Virus record (IMG/VR): IMGVR_UViG_3300015242_000020
Span: 62,001 to 126,000 of that record
DNA from: a virus
Strand: one strand, 5' to 3'
DNA: 64,000 nucleotides
The translations under genes were made by a program, and so were the position numbers. How positions within the stretch are numbered: position 1 is the first letter of the stretch; every line of letters begins with the position of its first letter. The notes below the pieces were generated by a model that did not search any database, had not been told where the DNA came from, and saw only the letters and a program-made list of their open reading frames with translations. Of the stretch, positions 47,176-56,365 are shown piece by piece.

Positions 47176-50100
47176 CTAGGCGGGAGCCAGGTCGTCCAGG
47201 ACGAGTCCTCTCTCCGCCTTGCGCAGGACCATGACCAACAGTGCATCGGTGGCCAGATCCTGGCGATGTTTGGCGTACTCCTCCGGAAATACCGCCACGT
47301 CCAGGTCGCCGTCCTGGGCGAGGATCCCGAGAAACGCCATCCGGTTGCCGCTCTTCGTGGTGTGCGGCCGGATGCGGTTGACCAGACCGACCGTGATGTA
47401 GCGCCCGTACGGTCCGGCCTCGATCTCACTGGCTTTGTGCAGGGTCTTCAGGTCTTCCGGGTCGATCCGATCAAACGGAGTCGAGGTGAGATAAACACCG
47501 AGCAGCTCTTTCTCCCGGTTGATGATGTCATCGGCGGTGTAGGGCCGGATCAGCTCGATCTGCAGCGGCTCGGGTGGTGTGTAATTCCGGCAGGCCACGG
47601 TGCATCGTTTTGGTGGAGACTTGGGGGCTTGGGTCGGCCCACCGGGGATCTGGTCTTTCCTGGGAATCCGGACCATAGGCGGATCGATCTCGGCAGACCA
47701 GTCAAATCCGCAAGGGAGCCCACCGGGACCAGTGGTGGTCTCGATCTTGTGCTGGCAGCAGATCGACTCATCCGAGGTCGCCCACTCCAGCTGGCTCTCC
47801 AGCGCGCGCCGGTTGGGATAGAGAGAGTCGAAGGAGCCGACGGCGGCCAGCGTCTTGGTGATTCCGGTATTGGCGCCGGAGGTCTCCTGGAAGCGTTCGA
47901 TCGAGTCGTACGGCTGCCGGGCCACGATCTTTTGGGCAGTCGGCTTTCCGACCCCCTTGACCGAGGACAGGCCATAGCGGACGCCCTCAGTTGTGGAGCT
48001 AAAGTCCACCCCGGAGATATTGATATCCGGAGGGAGCACTCGATATCCCAGCCGGCGAGTCTCTCGGACGAAGTCGGGAATGCGATCGTCGTCCACTGTG
48101 GAAAGGACGGCGGTCATGAATTCCACCTCGAAGTGGAACTTCAGCCATGCCGTCCAGGTACCGATAATGGCGTAGCCGTAGGAGTGGGCTTTCCCAAAGG
48201 AGTATTTGGCGAACTCCTCCATCTGCGCCCAGAGAGACTCGGCCACCTGCATATCGGTGCCGCACTCGACCGCGCGCCGCTTGAATTCCTGGCCGGCCGG
48301 GCCGATCTTCTCCACCAGCTTCTTGCCGAGGATCTTGCGGACCCCGTCGGCCTCGGTCTCGTCATAGCCGGCCAGCGTCATGGTGGTCGCCAGGATCTGC
48401 TCCTGGAAAATGATGCAGCCGAGGGTCGTCTTGAGGAAGGACTCCATCCGGGGGTCCGGATAGGTGACCACCTCATTGCCGGCCCGGCGCCGCAGATACA
48501 TCTCAGTCAGACCCGAGCGCATGGGGCCCGGTCGCACGATGGCGCCGATGATGGCGAGGTCATCCACACTGGCCGGCCGCAGCTGCTTGGTCAGCTTGGT
48601 TCCGGCGGCCGTCTCGATCTGAAAGATGCCCAGGGTATGACCGTCGGAGACCTGATCCCAGATCTCTGGGTCGTCCAGCTCCTCCTGCAGCTCGTAGAGG
48701 TTGATCCGCTTGCCGTAGCGGCGCTCGATCTCATCCAGTGCGACCTGGATGGTGTCCAGGGTGCGTAGGGTCAGCAGGTCGAACTTCACATACCCCAGCT
48801 CGGCCAGAGCGTTCATATCGAACTGGGTGGTCATGTGGCCGTCATCGCCGAGCCGTAGCGGCAGGTCGGTCAGCGGCTTGTCTGTGGAGATCACCATGCC
48901 GGCGGCGTGTTTTCCGTAGGACTTCAGCCGGCCGACCATCTGATCAGCGGCGGCGAAAACCTCCGGGTACTTGTCACGGTAGGCCCCGAGCAGCTCACCA
49001 AACTGGGTCCACAGGTCCTCCCAGGAGGTGTGCTTGCCGGCCAGCGGACGGTCGATCTCATCGATAATCTTGGAGACCAGCTTGAGGTCGTTGTAGTCCA
49101 CGGGAGTACGCAGCACCGGCTTCAGCGCGCGCTGGGCGCTGTCGATCGCGCCCTTGGACTGCAGCCGCAGCTGGGTGCCGATCGAGATGGCGTTGTCCTC
49201 GCCCCAGCGCTTGCGCAGGTAGTCCTTGATCCAGTCCCGTTTGCTGGCCGGAAAGTCCATGTCGAAGTCGGGCAGCTCGTTGCGGCCCTCGGTGAGGAAC
49301 CGCTCGAACATCAAGTCGTAGTAGATCGGGTCGATCTCCTCGATCCCGGCCAGGTAGGCAACCAGAGATCCACCGCCAGAGCCTCGGCAGGGGCCGGCCA
49401 GAATGCCCTCTCGCTTGGCTGCACTGACGTAGTCCTCCACCACGAGGAAATAGCCGCAAAACTGCTTTCGGACCAGCAGGTCCATCTCCCGCTCGAACCG
49501 GGCCCGGTAGATCTCCTCAGGGTCCCGGCGGCCAGTGGCCTTCTTGACCCAGTTGGTCTGGCAGATCTCTCGGAGCCGGCGCTCGTCATCGGCGATCGCG
49601 TTCTCGCCCTTGCTGTAGGTCGGGGCCGTGGGGACGCCTGAGATCAACGCTGTGCAGCGATTAGCCACCACCACGGTGTTCGCCATGGCCTCGGCCACCA
49701 CACCGGAGGGCAGGTAGCTCAGGGCCTGCTCGACCTCATCGGCGGTGTGCATGTAGTAGTCGGCCGCTCCGCCGAACAGCGACGAGTCCTCGGTGACATC
49801 CTTGTTGGTCTGCACCGCCAGCCAGGTGTGGTGCGCCTGGGCGTCCTCGTGGTGGGTGTAGTGCGAGTCGGTGCAGGCGATCAGCGGGATGTTGTACTCC
49901 ATGGCGTAGCCGACCGACGCCTGATTGACCTTGACCTGGTCGGGCAGCGTGTTGGTGTGCAGCTCGATGTAGAGCCGGTCATCGAAGATGTCCAGCAGCC
50001 GGCCGAGCACCATCCGGGCGGCCATGTCGTCGCCAGCCAGGATGGCCTGAGCGAGCGGTCCACGCAGGCAGCCAGTGGAAGCCATGACGCCCTCATTCAG

Positions 50101-50943
50101 GCGATCCAAGGTCTCCCAATCCAGCCGGGGGTAGTAGTAGAAGCCTTCCCGGAATGCCTCGGTGGACATGGCCCACAGATTGCGCAGACCGGCATCGGTC
50201 ATGGCCCACAGCGTCATGTGCTGGTAGTCACGGACCTCGGCCGTATCGGACTTGGCTACCTCCTTGCCGTCCTCCATCTCGGTCCACTTCTTGGGCCGGC
50301 GGTGCCGGTCGGCGACGAAGTATGCCTCCATGCCGAAGATCGGTTTGATGCCGGCCTGCTGACAGATCGCCTGCAGCTCGGGGTGACTCACACAGTTGCC
50401 GTGGTCAGATGCAGCAAGGGCACCCTGACCGTCGGCCACCGCGAAGTCGACCATCTCTTGGATCCGGGAGAAACCGTCTAGTGCGCTGTATTCGGTGTGT
50501 GTGTGGAGCGAGACGAATCGTCCCTCCACTGTGGAGGGCTCCTGAGCCAGCTCGGTCTTGGTGTAGGTGTCGTCGTTGGTGAACATCTCCGGCGGGAAGT
50601 AGCCGACCAGATCGGTGAACGTCCACTCTTGGTGTGGGTAGGCCACCCAGCCGGACGGAATCCCGTATGCGGCCTGGGCGGGCAGCTCTGTGCGCTCGGC
50701 AATGAACTGCTGGGCGCCCAGCAGGAGCCACGCACCACCAGGGTCACGAGCCAGCAGCGCACAGGCACCGGATTCATAGGCCTTGACCCAGGTACGTACC
50801 GGGATGGTCTGGCCGGCACCCAGCAGCAGATAACGAAAGCCCTCCTCGTCCTGGACTAAGGCCGGGACGGGAATGATCTCGTCATCAATGACGACCGGGA
50901 TCTCTGTTTCCGATTCGGTGGCGAAGCTTTCGACGAGCTGCAT
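47176..50943 (-). CDS. dnaE: DNA polymerase III alpha subunit (DnaE type) with N-terminal extension
   Basis: 1,255 aa, ATG 50943 with AAGGA upstream. A PHP exonuclease domain starts at residue ~145 (SLHTHTEYSALDGF, ALAASDHGN, ACTDSHYTHHED). The polymerase core has GPCRGSGGGSLVAYLAG, ELPDFDMDFPASKRDW (catalytic Asp pair), FDMNALAELGYVKFDLLTLR and IGAIVRPGPMRSG. Further features are an HhH-like VKGVGKPTAQKIV, then a Cys-rich insert (ICCQHKIETTTGPGGLPC, RCTVACRNY) and an OB-fold RYITVGLVNRIRPHTTKSG. Typical DnaE begins with PHP near residue 5, so ~145 N-terminal residues are extra. It replicates the phage genome and probably removes dependence on the host polymerase. Confidence 0.92.
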   Translation of the reverse strand: MQLVESFATESETEIPVVIDDEIIPVPALVQDEEGFRYLLLGAGQTIPVRTWVKAYESGACALLARDPGGAWLLLGAQQFIAERTELPAQAAYGIPSGWVAYPHQEWTFTDLVGYFPPEMFTNDDTYTKTELAQEPSTVEGRFVSLHTHTEYSALDGFSRIQEMVDFAVADGQGALAASDHGNCVSHPELQAICQQAGIKPIFGMEAYFVADRHRRPKKWTEMEDGKEVAKSDTAEVRDYQHMTLWAMTDAGLRNLWAMSTEAFREGFYYYPRLDWETLDRLNEGVMASTGCLRGPLAQAILAGDDMAARMVLGRLLDIFDDRLYIELHTNTLPDQVKVNQASVGYAMEYNIPLIACTDSHYTHHEDAQAHHTWLAVQTNKDVTEDSSLFGGAADYYMHTADEVEQALSYLPSGVVAEAMANTVVVANRCTALISGVPTAPTYSKGENAIADDERRLREICQTNWVKKATGRRDPEEIYRARFEREMDLLVRKQFCGYFLVVEDYVSAAKREGILAGPCRGSGGGSLVAYLAGIEEIDPIYYDLMFERFLTEGRNELPDFDMDFPASKRDWIKDYLRKRWGEDNAISIGTQLRLQSKGAIDSAQRALKPVLRTPVDYNDLKLVSKIIDEIDRPLAGKHTSWEDLWTQFGELLGAYRDKYPEVFAAADQMVGRLKSYGKHAAGMVISTDKPLTDLPLRLGDDGHMTTQFDMNALAELGYVKFDLLTLRTLDTIQVALDEIERRYGKRINLYELQEELDDPEIWDQVSDGHTLGIFQIETAAGTKLTKQLRPASVDDLAIIGAIVRPGPMRSGLTEMYLRRRAGNEVVTYPDPRMESFLKTTLGCIIFQEQILATTMTLAGYDETEADGVRKILGKKLVEKIGPAGQEFKRRAVECGTDMQVAESLWAQMEEFAKYSFGKAHSYGYAIIGTWTAWLKFHFEVEFMTAVLSTVDDDRIPDFVRETRRLGYRVLPPDINISGVDFSSTTEGVRYGLSSVKGVGKPTAQKIVARQPYDSIERFQETSGANTGITKTLAAVGSFDSLYPNRRALESQLEWATSDESICCQHKIETTTGPGGLPCGFDWSAEIDPPMVRIPRKDQIPGGPTQAPKSPPKRCTVACRNYTPPEPLQIELIRPYTADDIINREKELLGVYLTSTPFDRIDPEDLKTLHKASEIEAGPYGRYITVGLVNRIRPHTTKSGNRMAFLGILAQDGDLDVAVFPEEYAKHRQDLATDALLVMVLRKAERGLVLDDLAPA

Positions 50944-50963
50944 CAGGGGGTCCTTGAGAAAGA

Positions 50964-51014
50964 CCACGGCAGGTCGGTGTGCCTCTCGGGGGGAGGAGGT
51001 CCGACCTGCCGTGG
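50964..51014 (-). terminator. Long hairpin before dnaE
   Basis: Perfect 14-bp stem CCACGGCAGGTCGG/CCGACCTGCCGTGG with a 23-base loop between the ssDNA-binding gene and dnaE. Read-through must pass it for dnaE expression, so it may lower dnaE relative to the upstream gene. Confidence 0.68.
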
Positions 51015-51026
51015 GGCTAGTGATGG

Positions 51027-52037
51027 TTACTTGTAGTACGTCTTCTGGGCAGGCGATTCCGGCTTCGGCTCAGCCGCAGCATCCTCGGAGTCCTTGTTGA
51101 CGTACTTCTCGAAGACCTTTTCCCTAATAGCAGCGTGCTGCTCGGCCGTGACGTCATTCGACGGTGCCGAGACTGCATTGGCCGACTTGTCGTCATCATC
51201 GGTGGGGATGAAGAACCGCTCATAGTGCTCGGGGCTGGCATTTTCTGCCGCCATCCGAAGCAGATCCGGTACGAGAGCCTTGGGGTAGTACTCCTCCATG
51301 ATCTCCGGAATACGCAGATCGAGAGAAGCCTGCTGACCCGAGCCCACTGGCCATTCGATCGCGTAGGGGTCTTCCGGAGCGAACCTGTACTCGGTGTCGT
51401 CCCTCTCCTTGCCGCTGCGCTGGATCCAGTAATCCCGATCCAATACCGTCTGGCGACGCATCGCGGTGCCCTGCAGAATGCCAAAGAAGTTCTTACGCCC
51501 CTGCTTGACCCAGCGGATATCGGGGACCACCTCGGTGATCTCTTTGTCATCCACGGTGCGGGTGATCTCTTTCATCACCGTACGGAAGCCCAGATTCTTC
51601 CCGGTCTTTTCGTCCAGCACCTCTTCGCGCATCGCGACAAGTGCCCAAATACGGGCCTTGGCGAATGCTTTCTTCCCGTCGGAGTCCGTCACGTTCTGGC
51701 AGATCCAGCACGGGGAGAGCTTGCCCTTAAAGAGCCGGTCATCCTGGCATACCGCTGACATCCGGGCCGGCCAGTTGTCGCCCTTGAAATCCGCCGGCTT
51801 CGGCTTGGTGTCGACGAAGTGCTCTTTCACCGTCAGCCATGCGATGTACGGGCCGGATCCGGGATTCATGTCATTGAGAAACCGGACGAGGACCTTGTCG
51901 CCATCTTGGAGGGTAAAAAAATCGGCCCGATTGAACTTCGAGCCCTTGCGCTTCGTGAGCTGTTCGGCGGCCTCAGCCCCGGTCGAGCCCTCGACATCCA
52001 TCCACTGGAGGTCTTCGTCAATCTGGGTGGTGGTCAT
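51027..52037 (-). CDS. Single-stranded DNA-binding protein candidate
   Basis: 336 aa. Beta-rich core with NRADFFTLQDGDKVLVRFLN and TVKEHFVDTKPKP. A Cys motif SAVCQDDRLFKGKLSPCWIC is reminiscent of the zinc site in T4 gp32-like proteins. IWALVAMREEVLDEKTG, then a long mixed region and an acidic tail (EDAAAEPKPESP) ending in KTYYK. Acidic tails recruit partners in SSBs. Gene order SSB-like, J-like, primase, helicase, loader supports a replisome role. A/T-rich codons for this genome. Confidence 0.7.
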   Translation of the reverse strand: MTTTQIDEDLQWMDVEGSTGAEAAEQLTKRKGSKFNRADFFTLQDGDKVLVRFLNDMNPGSGPYIAWLTVKEHFVDTKPKPADFKGDNWPARMSAVCQDDRLFKGKLSPCWICQNVTDSDGKKAFAKARIWALVAMREEVLDEKTGKNLGFRTVMKEITRTVDDKEITEVVPDIRWVKQGRKNFFGILQGTAMRRQTVLDRDYWIQRSGKERDDTEYRFAPEDPYAIEWPVGSGQQASLDLRIPEIMEEYYPKALVPDLLRMAAENASPEHYERFFIPTDDDDKSANAVSAPSNDVTAEQHAAIREKVFEKYVNKDSEDAAAEPKPESPAQKTYYK

Positions 52038-52792
52038 GCGGCGGTTGTCCTTTGCAGTAGGGCGATGTAGTTGGCTGCATCTTCGGCGTAAACGGCATCA
52101 GGGAGGCGATCTTCGTGGAGAAATACGACGGTGTGGTACCCAACCTGCTGGACGAGCCACGGGATCAAGGCGACGCGGTGGAATCCGAGGGCGATAGATA
52201 CTTCTATCCCTCGGTCCCGACATGCCTGGATGAGGAGACTCTGCCAGTGGGGCAGGTGTTCAGTTTGACCAGCGGTGCTGCGATACAGGTAGTGGGAGTA
52301 GGGGAAGCCGGTGTCCGGCGATGCCTCCCCATCTTGCACATCAACTGAAGAGTCGTCAAGGGAAGCTTGGAACTTGTCGTCGGGCAGGGACATAATGAAC
52401 TTCTCTATTTCCGAGATCTGTTCCAGTGTTTCTTCCGAAGCATCTTCGCGTATCTTCCTGCGAAATTGCTCGACCACATATCGATCGCTCATCGGAGGTC
52501 CGAGCGGTCGGAGGTCATAGACCGCCCGGGTATCAGCATCGAGCAGCTGAGAGAGCACGTAGGTCAGGTACGGGGAGTCCTGCCCGCCTTGGCGCTGGTA
52601 GCCCTCCCGTAGCTCTTTACGTGTCGCCTCGGGACGCACCCCCAGGGCACGGTAGTAGCCGTTGACGTCCCAGCAAATGCGCGCCACCGAGACCAACGTG
52701 GTGCAGGTCGAAAAGACCGGAGGGCCGAAGCCGATCCGGTACGGCCGGTCGTGGTCGACCAGCTCAGTCGTCGGTGTCGTCGTTATCGTCAT
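52034..52792 (-). CDS. J-domain-like protein lacking HPD
   Basis: 252 aa. Residues ~42-95 have a J-domain layout: DVNGYYRALGVRPEATRKEL, REGYQRQGGQDSPYLTYVLS, ADTRAVYDLRP. The His-Pro-Asp loop that activates Hsp70 is replaced by GQDS. The rest is helical (RRKIREDASEETLEQISEIE) followed by a C-terminal alpha/beta region (IEVSIALGFHRVALIPW). An Hsp70-independent scaffold or a competitor of host DnaJ are possible. Contains a family-B palindrome. Confidence 0.72.
   Translation of the reverse strand: MTITTTPTTELVDHDRPYRIGFGPPVFSTCTTLVSVARICWDVNGYYRALGVRPEATRKELREGYQRQGGQDSPYLTYVLSQLLDADTRAVYDLRPLGPPMSDRYVVEQFRRKIREDASEETLEQISEIEKFIMSLPDDKFQASLDDSSVDVQDGEASPDTGFPYSHYLYRSTAGQTEHLPHWQSLLIQACRDRGIEVSIALGFHRVALIPWLVQQVGYHTVVFLHEDRLPDAVYAEDAANYIALLQRTTAA
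52196..52209. promoter_or_regulatory. Family-B palindrome inside gene
   Basis: AGATACTTCTATCC within GATAGATACTTCTATC. Codons are GGG ATA GAA GTA TCT ATC (G-I-E-V-S-I), rich in rare ATA, GTA and TCT. Confidence 0.6.
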
Positions 52793-52919
52793 CGGGGTAG
52801 GGCAGTTCCGGCTGGCTTTCCTCGGCGGTACGCCTGGCGGTTGCCGAGGCGAGATCCTGCGTCATCTCTTCCTGGGTCTCGGGGTCTCGAACGACCTGGC
52901 CGCGACCATGCTTAATCAT
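52764..52919 (-). CDS. Acidic small protein, 51 aa
   Basis: ATG 52919 (MIKHGRGQVVRD). Helical middle (EEMTQDLASATARRTAEE) and a strongly acidic end (YPDDDNDDTDD). Overlaps the start of the J-like gene by 29 bases, so translational coupling is likely. Function unknown. Confidence 0.6.
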   Translation of the reverse strand: MIKHGRGQVVRDPETQEEMTQDLASATARRTAEESQPELPYPDDDNDDTDD

Positions 52920-52927
52920 CACTGGAA

Positions 52928-54004
52928 TTATTCTCCTTCCCATTTCTTCAATGATTCTGGCTGGGGTCTAGTCCACACCGCGAACGGTACGGCAGTCTCC
53001 ACCAGTTCTCGCACGATGTCATCACCCATGTCACCGGGGTCTGCGGCCCACGGGTTATCCACCACCCGGATATCGCAGTAGCCCTGCAGCCGCTCCACGA
53101 TCCCCTTCGAGATCTGCTTGGGCGGCCCGTACTTCTGGTCCTCCCAATGCCCGTCCACCGCACGCCAGCCGGCCAGGTCGTTATCCATAAACAGGACCAC
53201 CCGCTCGTGTCGGGCCAGCTGCTTGATCTGGGCATCGGTTACCGCCGCGCCGAAGGTCGCCTCGATCGGCAGGTGATGGCAGTGCCGCAGCGCCGAAAAA
53301 GGAGACTCGACGATGACGGCAGTCTTAGCCCACGGGTCGAAGTTGTAGATAGTTCTATCTGCCGGGAATCCTTCGGTGCTCAGATACTTGGGGGTGCCGT
53401 CTTTGACCAGCCTGCGGCTCTGCCAGCCCACCAGACGGCCCTTCCAGATGTGCGGCAGGATGATGCGCTCACTGGTGCGGTCCTGGCTGATCTGCAGCGC
53501 CTCGGCGTAGCCGGCCTGCATCCGGATGATGTTCTGTCTCGGGATGTGCCGGACCTCGGTGAGGTAGGGATGGATGACCCGCCACGGATCCAGCACCCGT
53601 GTGCTCATGGACGGGATCGGCACTACCGCCCTGCTCTTGGGGGTGGCGTAGATGGCATCGAGCAGGTTGAGCAGCGCCGGCAGGTTGGACTCGGCCCCGA
53701 ATCCGGTCTGCCCGTCCAGCCACTTACGGGCCTCCCTCTCCTGCAGCCCCCGACAGGAGGCAATGAACCACAGAATCCCGCCACCTGAGTCGCACGAGAG
53801 ACACCGAAAGACCAGCTTCCGGTAATTCAGCGCGGCGCTGGGATGCCGGTCATCGTGCCAAGGCAGCGGGCAACAGCAAATCAGCTCACCATCGGGCTCA
53901 CGGGCATGAATCTTGGTCACGCCAAACTCAGCCAGTAGCTCCCGACAGAATTGCTCCTTCACCGAGTCCGGAAGGGAGGTCTGGGCTAGGACTGAGGTAG
54001 GCAC
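52928..54004 (-). CDS. DnaG-type primase
   Basis: 358 aa, GTG start. A CHC2-like zinc site: LICCCPLPWHDDRHPSAALN and LVFRCLSCDSGGG. TOPRIM domain: TAVIVESPFSALRHC (Glu) and RVVLFMDNDLAGWRAV (Asp-x-Asp) near residue 270. GWQSRRLVKDGTPKYLSTEG lies between. Makes RNA primers for the replisome. Shorter than host DnaG and lacks an obvious C-terminal helicase-binding domain. Contains a perfect family-B palindrome. Confidence 0.87.
   Translation of the reverse strand: MPTSVLAQTSLPDSVKEQFCRELLAEFGVTKIHAREPDGELICCCPLPWHDDRHPSAALNYRKLVFRCLSCDSGGGILWFIASCRGLQEREARKWLDGQTGFGAESNLPALLNLLDAIYATPKSRAVVPIPSMSTRVLDPWRVIHPYLTEVRHIPRQNIIRMQAGYAEALQISQDRTSERIILPHIWKGRLVGWQSRRLVKDGTPKYLSTEGFPADRTIYNFDPWAKTAVIVESPFSALRHCHHLPIEATFGAAVTDAQIKQLARHERVVLFMDNDLAGWRAVDGHWEDQKYGPPKQISKGIVERLQGYCDIRVVDNPWAADPGDMGDDIVRELVETAVPFAVWTRPQPESLKKWEGE
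53347..53360. promoter_or_regulatory. Perfect family-B palindrome inside primase gene
   Basis: AGATAGTTCTATCT, the best match in the window. Codons are GCA GAT AGA ACT ATC TAC (A-D-R-T-I-Y), with AGA rare. Confidence 0.68.
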
Positions 54005-54174
54005 GCCGGGGCCAGACTCAGGCGATCGTAGCGGTCCGGAAACAGCATCGTTCGGATCTCCGGGTCATCGATCTGAAAGTCAAGGAGGACCTCCGTGCCA
54101 TCGTCGGATATCTCGTAGGTTGCCGAGCCGATGAGGCGATCGAAGTTCCATTTCAGCGGGACAGTTTTGGTCAT
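53986..54174 (-). CDS. Hypothetical protein, 62 aa
   Basis: ATG 54174 (MTKTVPLKWNFDRLIG) overlaps the helicase stop (ATGA). Beta-rich ATYEISDDGTEVLLDFQIDD. Upstream extension of the frame is shadow sequence. Function unknown. Confidence 0.58.
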   Translation of the reverse strand: MTKTVPLKWNFDRLIGSATYEISDDGTEVLLDFQIDDPEIRTMLFPDRYDRLSLAPACLPQS

Positions 54175-55472
54175 TGGATGATCTCCTGGTGCACAGAGAT
54201 ATTGCCGGTGTCGATGAGCCACTGCAGCTCGAAGTTGCGCATATCCGCCGCTCGACGGGTGGCCAGTGTTTGCAGCTCCATCAGGTGGATGGCACGCTGT
54301 TCGGCCGAGGCGAACATGCCAAACTGCCAGTCCACGGTGCGCTCGGTCTCGGAGGAGTTGGCGCCCTTGTTCGCCGAGACCCGGCCGGTCTTCTCGGCGA
54401 TCTCGATGCCGTCCCGGTTGAGCTGATGCGCCATCAGGCACGGCATCTGGTTGCGGCCGGTGGAGATGAGAGTCTTGGTGTCGTGCAGCATCCGGCCAAC
54501 CGACTCATCCTGGCGCTCCCGGGAGCGGCCCTTGACCGCCTCCATGAACGTCAGCTGGTCGATGTAGAGATCATCGGCGCCGACCGCGCGGGCCTGCTGC
54601 ACGATCGCCTGCGGGGTCCGCATCGAGGCCGAGGGGTTGAAGATGTGCAGCGGCACCTGTGAGGCGGGCAGCACATCATGCACCCACCAGCGCAGCTTCT
54701 CGGTGTCCTCGGCGTCCAGGGTGCCGTGCATGAGCTGGGTCAGGGAGATGTGCAGCGCCATGCAGCCGATCCTCTGCAGGGTCAGCTCGATGGAGTTCTC
54801 CAGGGTGAACAGCGCGCCGATGCGGTCGCGCTCCCAGCTCTTGGCGGCCACGAAGTCCAGGGCGAACGATTTTCCGCTCTTCTGACCGGCCAGGATCATG
54901 GCCAGCTCACCGTCGTGGATGCCCCGGGTGTAGTCGTCGACCTCGGGTAAGCCGAAGAGCATGCCGTGCGGTGCCCCACCGGAGGCCACGACGGACTGGT
55001 AGCCCTCCCAGAGGTCTTTACCGCCGGATCGGATGTCGACCCGGCTACGGCGCGGTGAGACGGTCTGCACGATGGCCGCCAGCTCGGCCGCCTTCTCGGC
55101 CAGGATGTCGACCCGGTCCTCGTCATCGGCCTCGGCGATCGCGGTGGCCAGCTCCCGGGAGAAGGTGTGGGCCTGGCGCTGGGCGAAGAGGGAGTGCAGC
55201 TTGGTCAGCGCCCACTCGATGGTGCCATCGATCTCCTCCTCATCGTCGAGGTCGATCTCGTTGTCGTTGAGGACGTCCTCGAACCGGTCGATCAGCACGT
55301 GCGGGGTGGGAGCCTTGCCGCCCTCGGTGCGGTAGGCCAGCGCCCACTCCACCATGTCGCGCAGCTCTTCGGTTGGCAGGACTTCGATCTCGATGCCTTC
55401 CTTGGCCAGGAAGGTCAAGGAGTCGTTGTCGCTCAGCAGCCGGATCAGGGTGTGCTCGGCATGAACGCTCAT
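54171..55472 (-). CDS. DnaB-type replicative helicase
   Basis: 433 aa. RecA-fold helicase core with Walker A AMILAGQKSGKSFALDF near residue 195, Walker B-type segment DDLYIDQLTFMEAVKGR near 300 and arginine-finger type region in RNQMPCLMAHQLNRDG. The N-terminal ~140 residues are helical as in DnaB-like proteins. Unwinds the phage fork with the adjacent loader and primase. Confidence 0.85.
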   Translation of the reverse strand: MSVHAEHTLIRLLSDNDSLTFLAKEGIEIEVLPTEELRDMVEWALAYRTEGGKAPTPHVLIDRFEDVLNDNEIDLDDEEEIDGTIEWALTKLHSLFAQRQAHTFSRELATAIAEADDEDRVDILAEKAAELAAIVQTVSPRRSRVDIRSGGKDLWEGYQSVVASGGAPHGMLFGLPEVDDYTRGIHDGELAMILAGQKSGKSFALDFVAAKSWERDRIGALFTLENSIELTLQRIGCMALHISLTQLMHGTLDAEDTEKLRWWVHDVLPASQVPLHIFNPSASMRTPQAIVQQARAVGADDLYIDQLTFMEAVKGRSRERQDESVGRMLHDTKTLISTGRNQMPCLMAHQLNRDGIEIAEKTGRVSANKGANSSETERTVDWQFGMFASAEQRAIHLMELQTLATRRAADMRNFELQWLIDTGNISVHQEIIQ

Positions 55473-56362
55473 CAGGATTCGAAATAGAAGATGGGCCGGG
55501 TGATACCGATCTTGGTCTCGGTCGCGGTGCGCGACATCATCGCCGGCCGGCCGTTATCGCCGGTGAAGTTCACCACGAACGAGCATTCCTCCAGCACGTT
55601 CATGACGTGGCTGGGGTAAGCCTCGTGCAATTCACTGGTGCTTTTGTTCGTGGAGATAATGGTCGGCAGGCAAGCCTGGGTGCGCGCGCGGAGAACATCT
55701 TCCAGCGCGGCCTCCCCCAGCGACCTGCTGTTCTTGTCGGTGGAGGAGCTGCTGCGCCATTCCCGAGAGAGATCGTCGATGGCCAGGATCCCCGTCATGC
55801 GGAATTCCCGATCGAATTTCTGTTGCGCATTCACGCTGCCGGTACGGTTCCACTGATTGGTGTACTCGTTGATCAGCTTCGGTACACCGACCATGCGGCA
55901 GCCGATACCACGACCGATCATTTTCTTCAGGATCAGCGCGGTGAGCATGGATTTACCGGTGCCCGGCTCTCCGGTGAGAATAAGCCCGACACCAGCGTGC
56001 AAATACTTCCGGTAATTGTCGAGGTAATCAGAGAGCACTTCATCCCGGTGTGCATCCACGGTGTGGAGATCACTCCAGGTCTGGCGTTGATAGCGCAATT
56101 CCACGCCGCAGCGGAGGAATTCCCGATGCGCAATGAATTGGTCATTGCACGGGCAGGCGTAATCAATGATTTCCGAGTCGTACGGCTCGTTCTTATACCA
56201 GCGAAAAGTCTTCTCTCCCGAGCAGGTGATGCACTGCGCCGGGGACTTGGGCAGGTTGGGATGCTCGACCTCGAACTGAGCTATTTCATCGTTGCTGCGG
56301 GAGGGCCGGATACCGGCGGGAAGCGGGGGGAGCAGATCGGGGTAGGCGTCAGGGGAGGTCAT
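55472..56362 (-). CDS. DnaC-type AAA+ helicase loader
   Basis: 296 aa. Walker A LILTGEPGTGKSMLTAL near residue 120 and Walker B MTGILAIDDLSREWRSS near 195, with sensor-1-like PTIISTNKSTSELHEAY. An N-terminal Cys cluster (CITCSGEKTFRW, YACPCNDQF) replaces the usual N-domain and may bind zinc. One-base overlap with the helicase gene. Codons are A/T-richer than neighbours. Confidence 0.84.
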   Translation of the reverse strand: MTSPDAYPDLLPPLPAGIRPSRSNDEIAQFEVEHPNLPKSPAQCITCSGEKTFRWYKNEPYDSEIIDYACPCNDQFIAHREFLRCGVELRYQRQTWSDLHTVDAHRDEVLSDYLDNYRKYLHAGVGLILTGEPGTGKSMLTALILKKMIGRGIGCRMVGVPKLINEYTNQWNRTGSVNAQQKFDREFRMTGILAIDDLSREWRSSSSTDKNSRSLGEAALEDVLRARTQACLPTIISTNKSTSELHEAYPSHVMNVLEECSFVVNFTGDNGRPAMMSRTATETKIGITRPIFYFES

Positions 56363-56365
56363 GGC

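Noticed and set aside
47266-48768. Long plus-strand open frame opposite dnaE
   Set aside because: Mirror-frame artefact of GC-rich third positions; dnaE motifs on the minus strand are unambiguous.
47176-50943. Intein within DnaE
   Set aside because: The Cys-rich insert is short and lacks splice-junction blocks (no C-terminal HN followed by Cys/Ser/Thr at a conserved site).
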